Below are positions 1 to 9,179 of a DNA stretch of 64,000 bases, one piece after another. A program made the translations under genes and the position numbers. The notes below the pieces were generated by a model, which was given only the letters and a program-made list of their open reading frames with translations, was not told the DNA's origin and made no database searches. The first letter of the stretch is position 1. Every line of letters begins with the position of its first letter. The DNA lies in assembly GCA_036489315.1 (NCBI GenBank), contig DASXFZ010000055.1, positions 1 through 64,000 on the forward strand. Direction: 5' to 3'. The DNA comes from Candidatus Cybelea sp. (GTDB taxonomy: Bacteria > Vulcanimicrobiota > Vulcanimicrobiia > Vulcanimicrobiales > Vulcanimicrobiaceae).

Positions 1-378
1 GGCAAGTTTGTTGAGCGGCGCGGCTTTTTCTACGAACCGACCGTCGTTTCGGACGTCGAGCCCGGAATGGCGATGTTCGAGGAAGAGGTCTTCGGGCCGG
101 CGGCCGCCGTGATTCGCGCGAGCGGCCGCGAGCGCGCGATCTCGCTGGCAAACGACTCGCGCTTTGGGTTGGGCGCGAACATCTGGTCGCGCGACGTCGC
201 ACTCGCCGAGCAGCTCGCCGCCCGGATGGAAGCGGGCAGCGTCTTCATCAACGGGATGGTAACAAGCGATCCTCGCCTGCCGTTCGGCGGCATCAAAAAG
301 AGCGGCTACGGCCGCGAGCTCTCCGCTTTCGGAATCCACGAGTTCGTCAACGTCCAGACCGTTTGGATCGGACCGTAA
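1..378 (+). CDS. NAD(P)-dependent aldehyde dehydrogenase, C-terminal part (5' end outside window)
   Basis: The open frame enters from the left edge and ends at TAA 376-378, giving 125 residues of an aldehyde dehydrogenase C-terminus. Visible family features are the EEVFGP box (cofactor-site glutamate), the AGSVFING segment and the closing [13 protein letters not shown] motif. The catalytic cysteine and NAD fold lie upstream and are not seen. The closing motif with '[14 protein letters not shown]' resembles succinate-semialdehyde dehydrogenase-type enzymes, but the substrate cannot be fixed from this fragment. Confidence 0.9.
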   Translation, partial: GKFVERRGFFYEPTVVSDVEPGMAMFEEEVFGPAAAVIRASGRERAISLANDSRFGLGANIWSRDVALAEQLAARMEAGSVFINGMVTSDPRLPFGGIKKSGYGRELSAFGIHEFVNVQTVWIGP

Positions 379-467
379 CTCCGCACGCGACGCGTTAACG
401 TCCCACGGCCGGCCTCGCGAAAGCGTGCGCTCGATTAACGCGCGTTGAGCGCGGGTATAGGCGTAGG

Positions 468-707
468 ATGAGCAAAGACACGGTTGATAAAGCGGCAGAC
501 GCCGTTAAGCACGTCGTCGACGACGTACGCGACGCAACGCACGAAGCGCGGCATCGCTCGGTTGCCGACGTCGAAAAATCGAAACGTGAAACTCTCGGTA
601 ACGAGATGACGCCTTCGGAGAAAGCGGGCTCGGTACTCAACGAAACCAAGCACCGCACGCAAGCGGAGATCGACGCCGCGAAGCGTCACGTCCGCGACGA
701 GACCTAG
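468..707 (+). CDS. Small charged helical protein, unknown function
   Basis: The 79-residue product is rich in Asp, Glu, Lys, Arg and Ala and has no signal peptide or membrane segment. It is built of heptad-like helical stretches (for example DKAADAVKHVVDDVRDATHE). Such composition is seen in CsbD-like and LEA-like stress proteins, but no diagnostic motif fixes membership. It stands alone between the aldehyde dehydrogenase and the convergent aminotransferase gene, whose stop is 10 bp away. Codon use matches the neighbours, so I take it as a real gene of unknown role. Confidence 0.6.
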   Translation: MSKDTVDKAADAVKHVVDDVRDATHEARHRSVADVEKSKRETLGNEMTPSEKAGSVLNETKHRTQAEIDAAKRHVRDET

Positions 708-717
708 GTTCGCGCCG

Positions 718-1848
718 CTACCCGGCCGGGGCTCGCTGCGCGCAGTACTCCGCGATTCGCCCGATCCCGTCGCGCACGCGCTCGATCGGTGAAACCCAGC
801 TCAGGCGCAGCCAGCTCTCCATCTCTTTACCGAAGGCGATCCCGGGAATCGTCACAACGTCGAAACGCTCGATGAGCTCGTTTGCAGCCTCGAGCGACGA
901 CGTGTCTCCGGGAAGGCGAACGCACGCGTAAAAGCTCCCCTCCGGCTCGATGAAACGCAGACCGCTCTCTTGGAGTGCCGCAACGACCCGGTCGCGCTGC
1001 TCGCGGTACCACGGCGTGAACTCGGAGAGATTGCCGCGCGCCGAAAAGACGTCGAGCGCAACGTACTGTGAGAACGTGTCTGCACACGAGGCCAGCCACG
1101 CGTGAACTTTGGTCGCGGCTTCGATAAAATCGGCCGGTCCGAGGATCCACCCCAAGCGCAGGCCCGTCATCGAATTACTCTTGCTCAACGAGTTCACGAC
1201 GATCGTCTGGGGGTAGATCTGTGCGAGGTCCGCGGCGTTCTCGACGAAGATCTGTTCGCGGTAGATCTCGTCGTGGATCAGCCAGATCCCGCTGCGCTCG
1301 AGCCGGGCGCTCAACGCCTTCGCCGACCGGCCCGAGATGAGGCGCGCCGTTGGATTGCAGGGGGAGCAGATCACGATTGCCCGCGTGCGCTCGCCGACCG
1401 CGGCGAAGATCGCCTCCGGATCGAACGCAAAATCTTCATCCTCGCGCAGCGTCGCCGTGCGAACGGGCACGCCTTCGAGCGTCGCCATCTTCACGTAGGA
1501 CGGGAAGGCCGGCCCGACGACGAGCAGCTCGTCACGGCTCGGGTCGAGGAGCGTCTTCAGCGTTGCGTACATCGCCTCTTGGGAGCCGATCGTGACGCAG
1601 ACGTTTTCGCGACGGTCCATCTCCGGATACGCGTAGTGCCGCGCGATCGCTTCGCGCAAGGCGGGATCGCCGGCGTTGGGCGTGTACTTCACGCCCGCTT
1701 CCCGGACGCGGTCGATCGCCAGGTGAAAGTGATCCATCCTCGGCATGATCGTGGGCTCGCCTAAGCCGAGATCGATCGAGCTCGTCCGCTTCTTCGCGGC
1801 AATCTCGCGAATGAGCGAGGCGGAAATTTCAGCGACGCGCGGGTTCAC
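718..1848 (-). CDS. Class I/II PLP-dependent aminotransferase
   Basis: This 376-residue fold-type I aminotransferase carries the expected active-site residues: Asn165 in SPCNPTA, Asp193/Tyr196 in HDEIYRE, the Schiff-base Lys223 in NSLSKSNSMTG, and Arg in WLRLSW near the C-terminus that would bind the substrate carboxylate. It lies directly downstream of dapD (9 bp apart, same strand). A role in the succinyl branch of lysine/diaminopimelate synthesis, as N-succinyl-diaminopimelate aminotransferase (DapC type), is therefore likely. That assignment rests on context; the sequence alone supports an aspartate/aromatic-type aminotransferase. Confidence 0.9.
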   Translation of the reverse strand: MNPRVAEISASLIREIAAKKRTSSIDLGLGEPTIMPRMDHFHLAIDRVREAGVKYTPNAGDPALREAIARHYAYPEMDRRENVCVTIGSQEAMYATLKTLLDPSRDELLVVGPAFPSYVKMATLEGVPVRTATLREDEDFAFDPEAIFAAVGERTRAIVICSPCNPTARLISGRSAKALSARLERSGIWLIHDEIYREQIFVENAADLAQIYPQTIVVNSLSKSNSMTGLRLGWILGPADFIEAATKVHAWLASCADTFSQYVALDVFSARGNLSEFTPWYREQRDRVVAALQESGLRFIEPEGSFYACVRLPGDTSSLEAANELIERFDVVTIPGIAFGKEMESWLRLSWVSPIERVRDGIGRIAEYCAQRAPAG

Positions 1849-1857
1849 AGCCTATCC

Positions 1858-2685
1858 TCAGACGGCGAGCTCGTACTCGCGCAGCGCTGCGTTAAGCGAG
1901 GTTTTCAAATCGGTCGATTCGTTGCGCGTCCCGACGATCAGCGCGCAGGGCGTCCCGTACTCACCGGCGGGAAACTGCTTTGGGAGCGTCCCGGGAATCA
2001 TGACGGCGCGTGCGGGAACGACTCCCTTGCTGCGAACCGGCTCGGGTTGACGCACGTCGACGATCGGCGTGCTGGCCGTCAGCACGACGCCGGCGCCGAG
2101 GACCGCCTCGCGCTCCACGCGCACGCCTTCGACCACGACGCAGCGCGAGCCGATGAAGGCACCGTCCTCGACGATCACCGGGGCGGCTTGGGGCGGCTCG
2201 AGCACGCCGCCGATTCCCACACCGCCCGAGAGGTGTACCCGCTTGCCGATCTGCGCGCACGATCCGACCGTCGCCCAGGTGTCGATCATGCTGCCGGCGT
2301 CGACGTACGCGCCGATGTTGACGTAGCCCGGCATCAAGATCACGCTGCGTCCGAGAAAGCTGCCGTAGCGCGCGACCCCCGGGGGAACGCAGCGCACCCC
2401 GAGCCGCTTATAATTCCGTTTGACGGGAAGCTTATCGTAGTAGATGAGCGCATCCCGATCGCGATTGCCGATCCACTCCACCCCCCGTCGAGCAAAGTAG
2501 AGCAGAATTGCTCGCTTAAGCCATGCGTGCGTTACCCAATCGCCGTCACGCGGCTCGGCGACGCGCAGCTCGCCCTCGTCGAGCAACTCGATGACCCGAT
2601 CGACGGCGCGCCCCTCGCGGCCGCGCACGTCGCCGTCCCCGCGCGCCAGCGCCTCGATCCGCGATTGGAGTTCGTCGGTCGTCAC
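1858..2685 (-). CDS. dapD: 2,3,4,5-tetrahydropyridine-2,6-dicarboxylate N-succinyltransferase
   Basis: The 275-residue product has a helical N-terminus, then a left-handed beta-helix of hexapeptide repeats from about residue 110 to 215 (VILMPGYVNIGAYVDAGSMI, IGKRVHLSGGVGIGGVLEP, IEDG-like turns). The match to DapD includes the MIDTWATVGSCAQIG segment that forms the active-site groove. The enzyme transfers succinyl from succinyl-CoA to tetrahydrodipicolinate in the cytoplasm, giving N-succinyl-2-amino-6-oxopimelate. The downstream aminotransferase would take the next step. It starts divergently from the transketolase operon, with 76 bp between the two starts. Confidence 0.93.
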   Translation of the reverse strand: MTTDELQSRIEALARGDGDVRGREGRAVDRVIELLDEGELRVAEPRDGDWVTHAWLKRAILLYFARRGVEWIGNRDRDALIYYDKLPVKRNYKRLGVRCVPPGVARYGSFLGRSVILMPGYVNIGAYVDAGSMIDTWATVGSCAQIGKRVHLSGGVGIGGVLEPPQAAPVIVEDGAFIGSRCVVVEGVRVEREAVLGAGVVLTASTPIVDVRQPEPVRSKGVVPARAVMIPGTLPKQFPAGEYGTPCALIVGTRNESTDLKTSLNAALREYELAV

Positions 2686-2750
2686 CCGACGGTGCTACGG
2701 CACCAGGGAAGCGCGCCCCCGCCGCGCATTATCATAGCCCCACCGTGGGA

Positions 2751-2757
2751 AAGGAGA
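2751..2757 (+). promoter_or_regulatory. Ribosome binding site fixing the GTG start of transketolase
   Basis: AAGGAGA lies 4-5 bases before GTG 2762 and decides this non-ATG start; an upstream reading beginning near 2745 is in another frame. Confidence 0.75.
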
Positions 2758-2761
2758 TTTC

Positions 2762-4765
2762 GTGCCGAACTCGCCCGCCGACGAGCAACGAATCAACACC
2801 ATCCGCTTTCTGGCCGTTGACGCCGTACAGAAAGCAAACTCCGGCCACCCGGGCATGCCGATGGGAGCCGCGGCGATGGCGTATACGCTCTGGACGCGCC
2901 ATCTGCATTTCAATCCGAAAGACCCGCACTGGCTCAATCGCGACCGCTTCGTACTCTCCGCCGGTCACGGCTCGATGCTGCTCTACGCGCTGCTGTACCT
3001 CACCGGCTACGACCTGACGCTCGACGACATCAAGCACTTCCGCCAGCTCGGCAGCAAGACGCCGGGGCATCCCGAAGCCGAACGAACTCCCGGCGTCGAA
3101 GCGACGACCGGGCCGTTGGGTCAGGGCCTCGGCGACGCGGTCGGCATGGCGATCGCAGAAGCGCACATGGGCGCCGTCTACAACCGGGACGATCAAGCCA
3201 TCGTCGACCACTTTACGTACTGCATCTGCGGCGACGGCGACCTGATGGAGGGCATCAGCCAAGAAGCGGTCTCGCTCGCCGGCCATCTCAAACTCGGCAA
3301 GCTGATCGTCTTCTACGACGACAACCACGTCTCGCTCGCCGGCCCTACCGACATCACGCTCACCGACGATTCGCTCGCGCGCTTCGACGCGAGCGGCTGG
3401 CACACGCAGATCGTCGGCATCGACAAGGGCAACGACGTCGCGACGATCGACCAGGCGATCACGGTTGCCAAGAACGTCACCGATCGGCCGTCGTTTATCG
3501 CGGTGCGCACCCATATCGGCTACGGCTCCCCGCGCCAAGATAACTACCTGGCGCACGGCGAGGCCCTCGGCCCCGAAAACGTTCGCAAATCAAAGGAGGA
3601 ACTGGGCTGGCCGCTCGAGCCGGACTTCTACGTTCCCGACGACGTGTTGAAGTTTTTCCGTGAGACCGGCGCCAAGGGCGACGAGCTGGAAGCCCGGTGG
3701 CGGGTGACGTTCGATGCCTGGAAGACCGCCAACACCGATCTGGGTCAACAGCTCGAGCGCGCATTGCGTGGCGACCTCCCGGCCGATCTGCCCTGGCCGA
3801 CGTTCAACGCCGAAAACGGCGCCGTCGCGACGCGCGACGCCGGCGGTACGGTGATGAACGCCGTCGCCCTCAGCGTTCCGGAACTCGTCGGAGGTTCGGC
3901 TGACCTCGACCCGTCGACGAAGACCTATCTCAAGAACTGCGGCGACTTCGAGCCGGGCAACTACGCCGGGCGTAACATTCACTACGGCGTGCGCGAGCAC
4001 GTCATGGCTGCGGCCAGCAACGGCATCGCGCTTCATGGGGGACTGCTGCCGTTTGCGGCGACGTTCTTCAACTTCGTGGACTACTTGAAGCCGGCGTTGC
4101 GGTTGGGCTGCATTACCGGCATTCACACGATCTACGTCTTTACCCACGATTCCGTCTTTCTCGGCGAGGACGGCCCGACGCACGAGCCGATCGAACAACT
4201 TGCCACACTGCGGGCGACCCCCAACTGCTACGTCGTACGGCCGGCCGACTCGCTCGAGACCCTCGAGGCCTGGAAGCTCGCGCTTGCACGCAAGGGTGCT
4301 CCCTGGGTGCTCGTATTAACCCGCCAGAAGGTGCCGTTCCTCGGCGAGCGCGACGCCGCGGTCAGCCGCGGCGCCTACGTGCTTTCCGACGCGCTGGGCG
4401 GCAAACCGGACCTGATTGAGATCGCGACGGGCTCGGAAGTCTCGCTTGCCATGGACGCGAAGAAGATTCTCGAAGGGAAGGGCGTCCGAACCCGCGTGGT
4501 TTCGATGCCGTGCTGGGAGCTCTTCGACGCCCAGCCGCAGGCCTATCGCGACAGCGTACTGCCGCCGTCGGTCGACGCCCGGATCTCGGTTGAAGCCGCG
4601 GCGACGCTGGGGTGGTCAAAGTATGTGGGAGACCGCGGCTACGCCTTCGGCATCGACCGCTTCGGCGCGTCGGCGCCGATGGCTGAGATCGCCAAAGCAT
4701 ACGGATTTACACCCGAGAATCTTGCGAACGTCGCCCTCGAACATTTTGCATTCGCCGCCCGTTAG
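2762..4765 (+). CDS. tkt: Transketolase
   Basis: The 667-residue enzyme has the family's usual length. It shows NSGHPGMPMGAA at residues 27-36, GPLGQGLGDAVG near 117, and the thiamine-diphosphate motif GDGD at 157-160 followed by EGISQEAVSLAGHL. In the second half, EDGPTHEPIEQLA (the conserved catalytic region) is also clear. It moves two-carbon ketol units between sugar phosphates in the non-oxidative pentose phosphate pathway, in the cytoplasm. It heads an operon with tal-pgi, zwf, opcA and pgl; the next gene begins 9 bp after its stop. Confidence 0.97.
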   Translation: MPNSPADEQRINTIRFLAVDAVQKANSGHPGMPMGAAAMAYTLWTRHLHFNPKDPHWLNRDRFVLSAGHGSMLLYALLYLTGYDLTLDDIKHFRQLGSKTPGHPEAERTPGVEATTGPLGQGLGDAVGMAIAEAHMGAVYNRDDQAIVDHFTYCICGDGDLMEGISQEAVSLAGHLKLGKLIVFYDDNHVSLAGPTDITLTDDSLARFDASGWHTQIVGIDKGNDVATIDQAITVAKNVTDRPSFIAVRTHIGYGSPRQDNYLAHGEALGPENVRKSKEELGWPLEPDFYVPDDVLKFFRETGAKGDELEARWRVTFDAWKTANTDLGQQLERALRGDLPADLPWPTFNAENGAVATRDAGGTVMNAVALSVPELVGGSADLDPSTKTYLKNCGDFEPGNYAGRNIHYGVREHVMAAASNGIALHGGLLPFAATFFNFVDYLKPALRLGCITGIHTIYVFTHDSVFLGEDGPTHEPIEQLATLRATPNCYVVRPADSLETLEAWKLALARKGAPWVLVLTRQKVPFLGERDAAVSRGAYVLSDALGGKPDLIEIATGSEVSLAMDAKKILEGKGVRTRVVSMPCWELFDAQPQAYRDSVLPPSVDARISVEAAATLGWSKYVGDRGYAFGIDRFGASAPMAEIAKAYGFTPENLANVALEHFAFAAR

Positions 4766-4774
4766 GAGAGACCG

Positions 4775-7615
4775 ATGAAGAACCAAATCCAGCAACTGCT
4801 CGACGACGGGCAAAGCGTCTGGCTCGACAACCTTCGCCGAAGCATGTTCGCATCGGGCGAGCTCAAGCGTCTCATCGATCAGGGACTGCGCGGAATGACG
4901 AGCAACCCGACGATCTTTGAAAAAGCGATCGGCGCCGGCAACGATTACGACGAGCAGCTCGCTGCGCTGATCGGCTCGGAGAAGAATGCCGACGCCCTCT
5001 TCTGGGATCTCGCGATCCAAGATATTCAAGCCGCCTGCGACGCCTTCTCCGGCGTGCACGAATCGTCGGGCGGCAACGACGGCTTCGTTAGCCTCGAGGT
5101 CTCACCGCTGCTGGCCAACGACACGGCCGGCACGATCGCCATGGTCGAAGAGCTCTGGAACCGCGTCGACCGGCCCAACGTCATGATCAAGATCCCCGGC
5201 ACGCGCGCCGGTATCCCGGCGATCGAAGAGTCGATCTATCGCGGGTACAACATCAACGTAACGCTGATCTTCTCGATCGAGATGTACGAAAAAGCGGCGA
5301 TGGCCTACGTGAAGGGGCTGCAGCGCCGCGCGATCGAGGGGAAGCCCGTCGACCGCATCCGTTCCGTCAACTCGGTCTTTGTCAGCCGGATCGATACCGC
5401 CGTCGACAAGCTGCTGCAAGACAGGATCGCCAAGGGCGAAAAGCTCGACAACCTGCTCGGAAAGACCGGTATTGCGAACCTGAAGCTCACCTATCAGCAA
5501 TTCAAAGAGATCTTTTCTGGTGAGGAATTCGCCCCGCTGCGCGCCAAAGGCGCGGCGGCGCAGCGCCCGCTTTGGGCTTCGACCTCGACGAAAAACCCGC
5601 ACTATCCGGACCTAATGTACGTCGAGAGCGTCGTCGGTCCCGAGACGGTGAACACGATGCCGCCGGCGACCCTCGACGCGCTGCTCGATCACGGCACGAT
5701 CGTCGCCGATACCGTCGAGAGCGACCTCGCGGGCGCGCGCGACGTGATGCGAGCGCTGCAAGACGCGAAGATCTCGCTCTTCGAGGTCACCCACGATTTG
5801 CAGGTCGAGGGCGTTACGCTCTTCTCAGACTCGTTCGCGGCGCTGATCGGTGCGATCGTCTACAAACAGAAGCTGCTGGAGTCGGGCGGCGCGCAGCGCG
5901 TGATGATCGCGATGGGCCCGTCTGCGGCGAGCTACGATGCAGCCATCGACCGGCTCGCTTCGGCCGACTACCTGAAGCGCCTCTGGGCACACGACGCGAC
6001 GCTGTGGTCGTCGAAGCCGGAAGACGTCGCCGTCATCAAAAAGTCGCTTGGATGGCTGGATATCCAGCAGCACATGCTCGAGGAGGTTCCGGGGCTGCGC
6101 AAGTTCGCGCGCGACAGCAAGGATCAGTTCGACGCCGCAGTCGTCTGCGGCATGGGCGGGAGCTCGCTCGCGCCGGATATCCTCGCCGATACGTTCGGAG
6201 ATACCCCAGGGTCCCCGAAGCTCTACGTGCTCGACTCGACCTGCCCGCAGCAGATCAAAGAGCTCGAAGAGAAGATCCCGCTCGCGCGGACGCTCTTCAT
6301 CATTTCGAGCAAAAGCGGCACGACGACCGAGCCCAACGCCTTCTACGCCTACTTCCACGACAAGGTGGCAAAGCAGGTCGGGGCGAGTTCGGCCGGGCGC
6401 AACTTCGCGGCGATCACCGATCCCGGTACGACGCTCGACAAGGAGGCGCGCGAGGTCGGCTTCCGCGCCGATTTCGAGAACGATCCGAACATTGGCGGCC
6501 GCTACTCGGCGCTCTCGTTCGTCGGCATCGCGCCGTCGGCGATCGCCGGATTCAACATCAACCTGCTGCTCGATCGGGCGCTCGGCGCGATGCACGCCGA
6601 CGATCGCACGGTCGAGCCGCACAGCGCACCGGGCGTGCGCTTCGGCGCGAGCATCGGCGGAGCGGCTAAGAACGGACGCGACAAGCTGACGATCGTCACG
6701 CACCCGGCGGTGAAGGCCTTCGGAGCGTGGGCCGAACAGCTGGTCGCGGAATCGACCGGGAAACTCGGGCGCGGAATCGTGCCCATCGAAGGCGAGCCGC
6801 TGGGCGAGCCCTCCGTCTACTCCGACGATCGTGTCTTCGCCTACGTCGGCTCGAACCTCCCCGACCCGGATCCCGATACCGAGGGAAAACTCAAGGCGCT
6901 CGAAGCCGCGGGGCACCCCGTCGTTCGCTTGGCGATGAACGACCCGTACGACGTCGGCGAACAGTTCTACCTATGGGAGATCGCCGTTGCCGCCGCGGGC
7001 GTCATTCTGGAGATCAACGCATTCGACCAGCCCAACGTCCAGGAGTCGAAAGATAACACCGTCGCGCTCTTAGAAGAGTACGCGCGCAACGGCAAGTTCG
7101 AAGAGCCGAAGCCAAACGTCGAAGGCGAAAACTTCGACATCACCTATCTCTCCGGCAGCACATCGATCTCGGCGCAAAACCCCACGCAGGCGCTGGCCGA
7201 GCTCTTTGCGCAGCTTCGCCCGCACGACTACAACGCAATCACCGCGTACATCGCGCGCAACGCGACCCACGCCGAACTGCTGCAAGAGCTTCGGCTGAAG
7301 ATTCGTAATGCCGCGCACGTCGCAACGACGGTCGGATTCGGCCCACGCTTCCTCCATTCGACCGGACAACTCCACAAAGGCGGTCCGGATACGTGCGTCG
7401 TGCTGCAGATCACGGCCGACGATCCCGACGATCCGGCGATCCCGGGAATGAAAGTCGGCTTCCGGACGCTGCTCGCCGCGCAAGCACTCGGCGACTGGAT
7501 GTCGCTGGACAAGCGCAACCGGCGCGGCGTGCGGGTGCATCTCAAGGGCACGGTCGAGCCCGCGCTGCGCGCCCTCGTCGCGGCGGCGGACGAAGCCCTA
7601 GCGGCGCGCGTCTAG
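4775..7615 (+). CDS. tal-pgi: Bifunctional transaldolase / glucose-6-phosphate isomerase
   Basis: A single 946-residue chain joins two enzymes. Residues 1 to about 365 are transaldolase: GMTSNPTIFEKA, the Schiff-base lysine Lys139 in NVMIKIPGT, NVTLIFS, and WASTSTKNPHYPDLMYV. From about residue 370 to the end it is phosphoglucose isomerase: GMGGSSLAPDIL near 459, ISSKSGTTTEPNAF near 512, GGRYSALSFVG, and a late HKGGPDT motif. Such fusions are known in some alphaproteobacteria and related lineages. It starts after an AGGAGA site directly behind the tkt stop. Fusing the enzymes couples sedoheptulose-7-phosphate/fructose-6-phosphate exchange with entry to glucose-6-phosphate for the next gene, zwf. 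Confidence 0.96.
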   Translation: MKNQIQQLLDDGQSVWLDNLRRSMFASGELKRLIDQGLRGMTSNPTIFEKAIGAGNDYDEQLAALIGSEKNADALFWDLAIQDIQAACDAFSGVHESSGGNDGFVSLEVSPLLANDTAGTIAMVEELWNRVDRPNVMIKIPGTRAGIPAIEESIYRGYNINVTLIFSIEMYEKAAMAYVKGLQRRAIEGKPVDRIRSVNSVFVSRIDTAVDKLLQDRIAKGEKLDNLLGKTGIANLKLTYQQFKEIFSGEEFAPLRAKGAAAQRPLWASTSTKNPHYPDLMYVESVVGPETVNTMPPATLDALLDHGTIVADTVESDLAGARDVMRALQDAKISLFEVTHDLQVEGVTLFSDSFAALIGAIVYKQKLLESGGAQRVMIAMGPSAASYDAAIDRLASADYLKRLWAHDATLWSSKPEDVAVIKKSLGWLDIQQHMLEEVPGLRKFARDSKDQFDAAVVCGMGGSSLAPDILADTFGDTPGSPKLYVLDSTCPQQIKELEEKIPLARTLFIISSKSGTTTEPNAFYAYFHDKVAKQVGASSAGRNFAAITDPGTTLDKEAREVGFRADFENDPNIGGRYSALSFVGIAPSAIAGFNINLLLDRALGAMHADDRTVEPHSAPGVRFGASIGGAAKNGRDKLTIVTHPAVKAFGAWAEQLVAESTGKLGRGIVPIEGEPLGEPSVYSDDRVFAYVGSNLPDPDPDTEGKLKALEAAGHPVVRLAMNDPYDVGEQFYLWEIAVAAAGVILEINAFDQPNVQESKDNTVALLEEYARNGKFEEPKPNVEGENFDITYLSGSTSISAQNPTQALAELFAQLRPHDYNAITAYIARNATHAELLQELRLKIRNAAHVATTVGFGPRFLHSTGQLHKGGPDTCVVLQITADDPDDPAIPGMKVGFRTLLAAQALGDWMSLDKRNRRGVRVHLKGTVEPALRALVAAADEALAARV

Positions 7616-7619
7616 GGTT

Positions 7620-9179
7620 ATGCCCGACGATATCGCCGTAACCGCGCCGGTTACCGTCGACGGTGCCGCGGCCAATCCCTTACGCGCCGGATTGCCGGAC
7701 GAGCGGATTACCAACCCATGCACCGCCGTCTTTTTCGGCGCGAGCGGCGATCTGTTCAAGCGCATGCTGCTGCCGGCCGTCTACGCGATGCGGCTGGGCG
7801 GCACGCTGCCCAGCGATTTCGCGCTGCTCGGTTTTGCGCGAACCCCGTACGACGACGACGGCTTCCGGCAATACTGTAAAGAGCAGCTCGACGAGTTCAT
7901 GCCCGAGGGCCAGAAGCCGCAGGGCCCGATCTGGGATGACTTCGCCAAACGGATCGGCTACGTCACTGCCGATTTCAACGACAAGCGCCATTTCGTCATA
8001 CTCAAGGAGCGCCTCGCCCAGAACGACAAAGACTTCGCGACGGCGGGCAACCACCTGTTCTATCTTGCGACGCCGCCGCCGGTCTTTCCCGAGATCATCA
8101 AGCACCTTAAAGAGGCCGGCCTCGACAAGAACGATGTCGGCTGGACGCGCGTCGTCGTCGAGAAGCCGTTCGGCACGGACCTCGAATCGGCGCGGAGACT
8201 GCAGAAGGCAATCGAGTCGGTCTTTCCCGAGAACGAGATTTACCGCATCGACCACTATCTCGGCAAGGAGCCGGTGCAGGACATCATCGCACTGCGCTTC
8301 GCGAACACGATCTTCGAACCGATCTGGAACCGAAACTACGTAGCAAACGTGCAGATCACGTCGGCCGAGTCACTCGGGGTGGAACAGCGCGGCGGCTACT
8401 ACGAGAGCGCCGGCGCGCTGCGCGACATGATTCAAAATCACGTCATCAACCTGTTGGCCCTCGTCGCGATGGAGCCGCCGATCAGCGCGCACGCCGACGA
8501 CATCCGCAACGAAAAGTATAAGGTGCTCTCGGCAATTCAGCCGCCGGCGCACAAGGACGTTTGGTCGGTCTCGGCACGCGGCCAGTACGGCCCCGGCGCG
8601 ATCGACGGGGTGCCCGTCAAGGGCTACCGGCAAGAATCCGACGTTTCCCCCGACTCCAATACGGACACGTTCGCGGCGGTGAAGCTCTTCGTCGAGAACT
8701 GGCGCTGGGCGGGCGTGCCGTTCTATCTGCGCTCCGGCAAACGCTTGCCGCGCAAAGTCGCCGAGATCGCCGTCACGTTCCGCCCGATTCCGCATCGTTT
8801 TTACGGCGAGTCGACCGACCACATCGAACCGAACGTGCTGGTCATCAAAATCGAACCGGACGAAGGCATCTCGATGCGTTTCGAGGCGAAGGTTCCGGGG
8901 CCGAAGGAACACATCCGCAGCGTCTACATGGATTTCAGTTATGGCACCGGCTTTGGCGTGGAGTCGCCGCCCGCGTACGAGCGGCTCATCGGCGACGCAA
9001 TCCAGGGCGACCAAACGCTTTTCACGCGCTGGGATGCCGTCGAGCGCGCTTGGGAGATCGTTACCCCGATCCTCGACGTCTGGCACAACACCAAAGACTT
9101 CTCGTTTCCGAACTACGCGGCCGGCAGCCAAGGACCGCCCAGCGCGCACGAGCTGTTCGGGGATTGGCGCCGGCTGTGA
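7620..9179 (+). CDS. zwf: Glucose-6-phosphate 1-dehydrogenase
   Basis: The 519-residue product has the NADP-binding start FGASGDLFKRMLLPA (residues 39-53), the linker VVVEKPFGTDLESA and the catalytic RIDHYLGKEPVQD with Asp211/His212. It oxidises glucose-6-phosphate to 6-phosphogluconolactone and makes NADPH. The start lies 4 bp after the tal-pgi stop. The stop TGA overlaps the GTG of opcA, so translation is probably coupled. The order zwf-opcA-pgl resembles Actinobacteria and Cyanobacteria, where OpcA activates this enzyme. Confidence 0.97.
   Translation: MPDDIAVTAPVTVDGAAANPLRAGLPDERITNPCTAVFFGASGDLFKRMLLPAVYAMRLGGTLPSDFALLGFARTPYDDDGFRQYCKEQLDEFMPEGQKPQGPIWDDFAKRIGYVTADFNDKRHFVILKERLAQNDKDFATAGNHLFYLATPPPVFPEIIKHLKEAGLDKNDVGWTRVVVEKPFGTDLESARRLQKAIESVFPENEIYRIDHYLGKEPVQDIIALRFANTIFEPIWNRNYVANVQITSAESLGVEQRGGYYESAGALRDMIQNHVINLLALVAMEPPISAHADDIRNEKYKVLSAIQPPAHKDVWSVSARGQYGPGAIDGVPVKGYRQESDVSPDSNTDTFAAVKLFVENWRWAGVPFYLRSGKRLPRKVAEIAVTFRPIPHRFYGESTDHIEPNVLVIKIEPDEGISMRFEAKVPGPKEHIRSVYMDFSYGTGFGVESPPAYERLIGDAIQGDQTLFTRWDAVERAWEIVTPILDVWHNTKDFSFPNYAAGSQGPPSAHELFGDWRRL

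Noticed and set aside
8561-9175. OpcA N-terminal extension inside zwf
   Set aside because: It is a shadow of zwf coding sequence; OpcA similarity begins at 9176.
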